A stretch of DNA of 64,000 nucleotides from Acanthaster planci. Its lineage: Eukaryota > Echinodermata > Asteroidea > Valvatida > Acanthasteridae. Below the pieces are notes generated by a model. The model was not told where the DNA came from. It worked only from the letters and a program-made list of their open reading frames with translations, and searched no databases. The stretch spans positions 2,102,314-2,166,313 of the forward strand of contig NW_019091376.1 in NCBI RefSeq assembly GCF_001949145.1. The letters run 5' to 3'. Positions within the stretch are counted from its first letter, which is position 1. Every line of letters starts with the position of its first letter. Shown one piece after another: positions 60,601-64,000 of this stretch. The position numbers and the translations under genes were made by a program.

Positions 60601-61043
60601 CCGCTTGCTCTCCCCCAATAACCTGACCACACAGCCAATGAATAAGCCATGATAAGGGCTCGCATATCTCTACACAAGCTTGCCAACAACACACACACAG
60701 GCACTCAACACACACGCACTACCACAGTCATTACGGCACAGTCAGACAAAGAGATGTCTACACCACATTGATTCACACTACGTAAGGTCCCTAATAAAGC
60801 ACACACAAGGTCGGCCGGTCAAGCTCCCCATAGGCACTGTGTATTTGGTCCTCCCCCCTTACCCTGTCCCCCTACACTGCCACAACAATGGGGAGACAAC
60901 CAGCACAAAAAGTGCCCCATACTCCTAGCCCCCCAAAAATATCTGTGGACGAATTTACCTGGGAAATGCATGGGTGGCGGAAAGTACGGGAAGGGCATCT
61001 CCAGAGCGGCTGACGGGTAGATGCTTCCATTATTCACGGCCAT
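27506..61043 (-). CDS. GSE1: GSE1 coiled-coil chromatin corepressor protein (15 coding exons)
   Basis: Exons join in frame to 3699 nt, 1232 aa; human GSE1 (KIAA0182) is about 1217 aa. In vertebrates GSE1 associates with the BRAF-HDAC/CoREST-LSD1 corepressor in the nucleus. Diagnostic blocks in order: TRTTATVNPL and TSSFAAALRKLAKHAND (B), STPPVVTIAPTHTNNSS (C), SGMRYSGDLAAMQLSHLSPG (F), GRPPPLVSPV and VVSKLDLEGRKR with an acidic SDSDSEEE run (J), FFQVMGLVTHGKKE-EKRRKRRLWL (J-K), FLRGLGLDVVGVDKRKE (K), FAQEFHQSVLRTTQEAM and WPGVEAVMDSYQRHAK (M), and a C-terminal coiled coil (N-O). Homopolymer tracts: Pro (E), Gln (G), His (H). The start is the first in-frame ATG of exon A, after an in-frame TGA, with good Kozak context; more 5' noncoding exons may exist. 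Confidence 0.96.
28116..28219 (-). CDS. GSE1: GSE1 coding exon N, coiled coil
   Basis: Residues 1166-1200. QELERSVLLDQQGRLRVCNG and STAEQLRLKMA, matching EQNLERQVLQTQCRRLEA...LTAEQLSHSVAEL. Donor GCT|GTAAGT, phase 0. Confidence 0.94.
28820..29497 (-). CDS. GSE1: GSE1 coding exon M
   Basis: 678 nt, residues 940-1165. Starts TDSKVETSENPQCK; disordered Ser/Gly-rich centre; then FEGFAQEFHQSVLRTTQEAM and QLQWPGVEAVMDSYQRHAK. These match EEFAHQFHESVLQSTQKAL and WQGIEAVFEAYQEH of human GSE1. Donor AAG|GTAAGC. Confidence 0.96.
29713..29865 (-). CDS. GSE1: GSE1 coding exon L
   Basis: Residues 889-939. MEKARAAVEAYRIRQAKKKE then Ser/Thr-rich TAQTPTTPTNS. Equivalent to the LVEMLRAMKQKAL helix. Donor CAG|GTATGA. 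Confidence 0.92.
30136..30351 (-). CDS. GSE1: GSE1 coding exon K
   Basis: Residues 817-888. EISEEKRRKRRLWLKEEQPP (basic cluster, possible NLS) and HKCRFLRGLGLDVVGVDKRK, matching the KKFLTIFNLTHISAEKRK block of human GSE1. Donor AAG|GTTGGT. Confidence 0.93.
31246..32048 (-). CDS. GSE1: GSE1 coding exon J (largest)
   Basis: 803 nt, residues 549-816. Begins HEKERNLLREQRNQ, then GRPPPLVSPV, NYHWQDLYRLSQQ, VVSKLDLEGRKR and SSESDSDSEEE, ending SEKKTNFFQVMGLVTHGKKE. The last block matches human SSEKLEFLQLFGLTTQQQKEE. Donor AAG|GTATAG. Confidence 0.95.
32367..32476 (-). CDS. GSE1: GSE1 coding exon I
   Basis: Residues 513-548. SHTSEKERKSSLHHERELLL then QQDRRIAER, ending at donor AGAG|GTACCT. Phase 2 joins cleanly to HEKERNLLREQRNQ in exon J. 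Confidence 0.88.
32629..32906 (-). CDS. GSE1: GSE1 coding exon H, histidine tract
   Basis: Residues 420-512. His-rich run SSSHHHNHHHHHHHHQQ, then RDPEQSPLPLLKKADVEDRW and QYRHVRNSQ. DVEDRWQSKHL plausibly corresponds to the EEEKWLARQRRL segment of vertebrate GSE1. Donor CAG|GTGAAC. Confidence 0.88.
33585..33757 (-). CDS. GSE1: GSE1 coding exon G, charged helix
   Basis: Residues 362-419. EKLLLDQQRDRERRAEEAKQ with a QQQQQ run and RETERENHDRA; the Glu/Arg-rich coiled-coil stretch that is very long in human GSE1 is shorter here. Donor GAG|GTATGA. Confidence 0.92.
33981..34043. repeat. Perfect 28-bp inverted repeat in GSE1 intron (F-G)
   Basis: ATTTAATTTTAGTTTTCAGT... (33981-34008) and its exact reverse complement (34016-34043) flank a 7-nt loop ATACATG. 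Perfect 28/28 pairing in a 63-bp element suggests a recent hairpin insertion or MITE relic. Confidence 0.9.
34087..34145. repeat. 24-bp inverted repeat in GSE1 intron (F-G)
   Basis: TTAACCCTAACACTCCTCAG... (34087-34110) pairs with 34122-34145 (...AGAGTGTTAGGGTTAA) at 22 of 24 positions, loop 11 nt. It lies 43 bp from the perfect palindrome at 33981-34043. Confidence 0.85.
34344..34568 (-). CDS. GSE1: GSE1 coding exon F
   Basis: Residues 287-361. RPEDSYDRYSSYPGLRPPPF and HPAINPLAFSGMRYSGDLAA then MQLSHLSPGVSFGGLVSPSA, matching the LHPSAMHLHLSGVRYPPEL block. Donor AAG|GTGAGC. Confidence 0.94.
34569..39812 (-). other. GSE1: GSE1 intron E-F (5.2 kb)
   Basis: No coding exon supported. Contains blocks of less AT-rich, non-repetitive sequence (about 36240-36640 and 37000-37470) that could be conserved noncoding elements, and a CCAG/CCAA microsatellite near 38819-38860. 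Otherwise ordinary intron. Confidence 0.5.
38819..38860. repeat. CCAG/CCAA tetranucleotide microsatellite
   Basis: Run of CCAG units passing into CCAA units (TAGCCAGCCAGCCAGCCAGC then CAACCAACAAACCAACCAAC). Confidence 0.8.
39813..40046 (-). CDS. GSE1: GSE1 coding exon E, poly-proline
   Basis: Residues 209-286. VRGFQPYRSGETEMTPR followed by a Pro run (PPAPAPPPPPPPPSH), then MMAAALSPYPFHQAFMGPPH. Equivalent to the SFRPYHTTDDLRM...PHPFPHPAF region. Donor CAG|GTAGGT. Confidence 0.92.
40536..40672 (-). CDS. GSE1: GSE1 coding exon D
   Basis: Residues 164-208. Read as LSQELDRHGHHNSSEQ... ending NSIWRSKGSPGAGPR, which fits the VNGVWRSES segment after the PPVVTIAP block. Acceptor TTTTCATTAG, donor AAG|GTATTG. 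Another open frame over the same bases (starting NWTGMDITIP) does not keep phase with exons C and E. Confidence 0.85.
40673..43631 (-). other. GSE1: GSE1 intron C-D (3.0 kb)
   Basis: No exon supported. The 43360-43620 end holds a cluster of related GGCTGTGGCT / GCTATAGCC / GCTACGGCT words described in the findings. Confidence 0.5.
43632..43816 (-). CDS. GSE1: GSE1 coding exon C
   Basis: Residues 102-163. PEEHSPRVSPVSMNRSTAST, HFGPSPLVVPTSTPPVVTIA; corresponds to the SPASTP...PPVVTIAPT block of human GSE1. Donor AGG|GTAAGG, phase 0. Confidence 0.94.
44061..44279 (-). CDS. GSE1: GSE1 coding exon B
   Basis: Residues 29-101. KATRTTATVNPLNQS and RTSSFAAALRKLAKHAND are near-identical to the vertebrate GSE1 N-terminal region. 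Acceptor TCTTGCAG, donor ATG|GTAGGC, phase 1 both ends. Confidence 0.95.
45431..45553. mobile_element. 52-bp inverted-repeat hairpin element in GSE1 first intron
   Basis: Arms 45431-45482 and 45502-45553 pair at 49 of 52 positions (start TTTCAAGATGTATTTTTGCA). The 19-nt loop itself contains CCCTT/AAGGG. Flanking words GCTGTACA and AAACAGGTTTT recur at about 45277-45300 and 45558-45582, so the hairpin may sit inside a larger repeated unit. Confidence 0.8.
58177..58405. mobile_element. 229-bp element with 14-bp terminal inverted repeats
   Basis: TTTAAAGTGACCAT (58177-58190) and its exact reverse complement ATGGTCACTTTAAA (58392-58405). The interior is non-coding and has repeated AGAAAGA and TTGGAAAG words. 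Size and termini fit a MITE; no clear target-site duplication seen. Confidence 0.55.
60959..61043 (-). CDS. GSE1: GSE1 coding exon A (first)
   Basis: Codes MAVNNGSIYPSAALEMPFPY then FPPPMHFPG; donor CCAG|GTAAAT, phase 1, compatible with exon B. An in-frame TGA lies about 30 codons upstream (61150s) with no ATG between, so 61043 is the likely start; MPFPYF is an alternative. Linked to exon B only by phase and by this being the first good candidate upstream, so the join is less sure than the rest. Confidence 0.65.
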
Positions 61044-64000
61044 GTTTATATGTCCAATATTAGAGGCGGCTTCACAGCTATGCAGGATTTCGCCCTGTGA
61101 GCTTGCGCTTTGCGATTGACGGGCCGACACAACACTGTGTGGCTCATGTCACACGGCCTGCCTAGTGTACAAGGCAGATTACCCTTCAAGTGCGCTATTG
61201 AGTCCCCATTCAATAGCCACATTTACATGGCAAAGGTTGGGCCGCCTCCATTCAGCCTGTGGGGGGAGCAGCAAATGCCCTTGTGGGACACTGCACACTT
61301 AACCACACAAGCACGCACCACACACAAGTGATGGGACATGATGTAAATGATGATACAATGTGCTGTACAAGAACTCTAAAAAACCGCACAAAGGAACCTA
61401 TTGCCAGCAATAGGCAGCTCCCATTGCTCCTACAGTAAATCCCTTAAGAAGATAATCTCCCGCTGTTGACTCATTGATCTTTTTCACACACCCAAGCCAT
61501 GATTTTACCTAAAGATACATGTATTCCTCACCATCAACCACAGCACTCATTATAAACAGGCTACTGTGCAGGGGAAAAACTAAAATCTAATATCATAGTT
61601 TGACAAACAACTAACAAGACAATAAATGCAACCACAAAACTGCATTTATGAATCAACATGTATTTGTTCACATCTTGCAGGGCTATAACATCCAGTCCTA
61701 AAAAAAAAAATGGCATGCTAGTCTTTCCGTTTCTGTATTTCATCTTGCCATTTACGTCCAAATGCTTGGTTGGCAACCAGTGCAATCAAGGAAGCTTCCA
61801 TCAGCATATTCAGTAACTGAAGACTATAACAATTTCACCTCAAAAAATATGAATATCGTTCATTTTTGTACTCTTATAAATACAAGTTAATGATACACTT
61901 TGTGTTTGCAGTCAGCGCCACACAAACACTTGTTAAAATATGTGCACAACATACATTCCCCACATCATTTTCTGTTTTACACATACAGAGTACCACTCCT
62001 GTGAAAATGAGGGACTCCATGATAAGCTCAGTTCTTTCCCAGTCCCTCCCCCCCACCCCCACCCTGGAGGTAAAAACCACACCTGCTGGGTTTTTTGGCT
62101 AATCAAACATGCACTGCCATCAGCCATACTGCATAGATTCTCGCCTGGGCAGATGGCTCATTTCCCAACAGATAAGGGGGGGGGGTTGTTTAGTTGGGAG
62201 CAAGGGTGTGGGCCACTAATCTTGTATCGACCTTTAGTGGATGCTTCCTAACCAGGTATCCTCATTATCCACCGCCCCTCGTCAGACGATTATCTAAATG
62301 GACTACTGTTCTCTACCTGTGTCCCATGAGCCGTGACACAGCATTGCTGCTGGGCCGATGTCATTATCATAATGAAGCTTTAAGAGGTTGAGAAGGAATC
62401 GCCCGACTTGTGTAAGGTGACCGCTTAATATTACAGAATGCACAGTTAAATTGGTTTGTCGATTATGGGCACACGACTGAGTCTTGATGGCAGAGGAGAT
62501 GTAAACAATGTCAATGTATACTGCCAACCGGAACATTTCCATTTCATTTTCCTCAACATTTCTCAGTAGGTAATCCATTACATGACAAATGGAACTAGAA
62601 TTCATGAATTTTATTAAGAATACTCTATAGGAAATATGGTACTTCACTCGCTTGAGTGAAGTCAAAACTGTCCTTAATTTGGATGGCATAAAATTTAACT
62701 TAACAACTAAAACACGGCATTCCGAATGAAAGTATTATTTCCAGATTTCTAATAAATTTCTCAAATTCAATTTCAGCATGATTGTTTGGACTGCATGTAC
62801 ATGTACGTGTTCATTAATATGGTCTGGCCACTGTAGATGTAACTATCCCTATGCATTTTCCGCACTCATCCCCATGAATACATCACCCAACAGCAAATTA
62901 AGAATGGGGGGGGGGTTGTAGATATGATGTCAGAAAATTAATTGTATAGGCTGAGAAAATAACTTCTTCACGCCTGGCATGGATCGGCTTGCGTCTTGCA
63001 CCTCTGGCTGTCCTCCTGGGTCGGATTGCAAGCGGTGATATTCCAGGAGGGTGTTATAAACGCTCTCCACTGAAGGGCACAAAACACTTCATAGCCACCA
63101 GGGGGCAGGAGACTCTTGGAGGTGACAAATCACCAGGGGGTTAGAATTATCTACAACACCCCAACCCCACAACTGCTCCTCAGGAAAAAAAAATGGAACA
63201 GCAAACAACATTCTGTGCTTGGGCATATGATGAAAAATTCCCAGTTTATTACAATGCCACTTTCCTGCAGGGAATTGTTAACACGAAAATTCAGGAGATG
63301 CGTCAGGTGAAATAATTAACATGCGAGGAAATGAGAAACTGGTAAAAGGTATAAGGTGTCAATTCTTGATGTTAATATTAAACAGATGGTTTTTGTAGCA
63401 AGTGAACAGTCAACAACATACAACCAGTAAGTGGAAATGCAGTTGTTCAACTCTGACCCACAGCTACATTATTCATTACTAGAACCACTTTTTTCTGTCC
63501 CATTCAGTACTTGAAAATAAAAAAAAATTCAAATGTAACATGAATTCAGCCAAGAAATATAGCTTTTCACTTTAATGATGGATTTCCACTTTTCTGCGCA
63601 AGCAGAATTTCACTTTCACCTTTCCTGAGCCGCCTTGCAATTCAAGTATCTGAGCATTAACAGAAAAAAAGGGCAGTGTGCAAAGACCTATCTAGCCAGT
63701 ATCAACAAAGATCACACTTTTTTTAAAGGGGGGGGGAGAAGGAGGTCAAAAAATATGTTGGCGCCCCATTAATCACCATCCTCTGGGCTTGTCATTGTCC
63801 TACTGGACCTTCCAGCTACTGGCACATCTGTAAAGTGAGCGGCTTAGTGTTTACTTCCCTGCCCACGGAATAAATTAAATAAAATTCAATTGAAAGTCAA
63901 GTTGAATAATTGACAAATGAAGGAACTTCATAAAGAAGAGCGTGCCTGACAAGTTGGCAATCTTTTCGACTACCATGATTTGTGTTACTCTCCCTATAAA
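61044..64000 (-). promoter_or_regulatory. GSE1: 5' side of GSE1: 5' UTR, possible promoter or further 5' intron
   Basis: The open frame of exon A continues upstream for about 30 codons without ATG to a TGA, so at least part of 61044-61150 is probably 5' UTR. GC-richer sequence with CpGs spans about 61080-61270. A short palindrome GCTATTGA/TCAATAGC lies near 61190-61215. Beyond that I see no exon or RNA gene; poly-G runs occur near 62167, 62906 and 63730. Confidence 0.4.

Larger units (their letters stand above)
44280..60958 (-). other. GSE1: GSE1 intron A-B (16.7 kb)
   Basis: The longest gene-free stretch. No open frame in it has a recognisable domain or a credible codon pattern. It holds the long hairpin at 45431-45553, the MITE-like element at 58177-58405, an inverted pair of CCCTTAAAGGGGCA words (46144 and 46519), and GC-richer blocks near 50160-50580 and 52430-52640 that could be enhancers. 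Two N bases mark assembly uncertainty. Confidence 0.55.

Noticed and set aside
27506-61043. AUTS2/fibrosin family as the identity of the large minus-strand gene
   Set aside because: Pro/His-rich blocks first suggested it, but TRTTATVNPL, SSFAAALRKLAK, VSKLDLE, HQSVL and the C-terminal coiled coil are specific to GSE1.
1-64000. tRNA, rRNA, CRISPR arrays, bacterial operons
   Set aside because: No cloverleaf with a GGTTCRANTCC box, no rRNA-like stretch and no regularly spaced repeat array; the window is a eukaryotic nuclear locus.

Overview
The window is a piece of an animal nuclear genome. It has small exons in long introns with GT-AG borders, about 40% GC, many homopolymer runs, and two assembly N bases (45386 and about 56271). 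The short palindrome ACATGTAC recurs throughout. The gene set and intron style fit an invertebrate deuterostome such as an echinoderm, but the sequence alone cannot fix the species.

Four protein genes can be read, from left to right. (1) A plus-strand exon at about 750-1548 encodes a psq-type helix-turn-helix plus a CENP-B/Tc5-type DNA-binding domain followed by a long acidic tail, with no DDE transposase domain. (2) Anillin (ANLN) on the minus strand has 17 coding exons from 18767 to 3749 that join in frame to about 1155 aa, with the anillin homology region and C-terminal PH domain intact. (3) GINS2 (PSF2) on the plus strand has 4 exons from 19261 to 22724, giving about 184 aa. (4) GSE1, a chromatin corepressor component, is on the minus strand with 15 coding exons from 61043 to 27506, giving about 1232 aa. 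All exon phases were checked by hand and close without frameshifts.

Layout: the psq gene and ANLN converge around 1.5-3.7 kb. ANLN and GINS2 are head-to-head with 493 bp between start codons, so they probably share a bidirectional promoter; both are cell-cycle genes (cytokinesis scaffold and CMG helicase). GINS2 and GSE1 are tail-to-tail with 4.8 kb between stop codons. From general knowledge, GSE1 and GINS2 are also convergent neighbours at human 16q24.1, so this looks like an ancient conserved pair. From 44280 to 60958 is the 16.7-kb first coding intron of GSE1, and 61044-64000 is its 5' side.

The introns hold several inverted-repeat elements that look like non-autonomous DNA transposons or foldback elements: 14303-14464, 17741-18292, 19583-20951, 21789-21988, 33981-34043, 34087-34145, 45431-45553 and 58177-58405. 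There is also a 27-bp tandem array at 4894-5001. I found no sign of a new multi-gene system. The most notable items are the conserved GSE1-GINS2 pair, the ANLN/GINS2 shared promoter, the transposase-like DNA-binding protein with an acidic tail, and the foldback elements.
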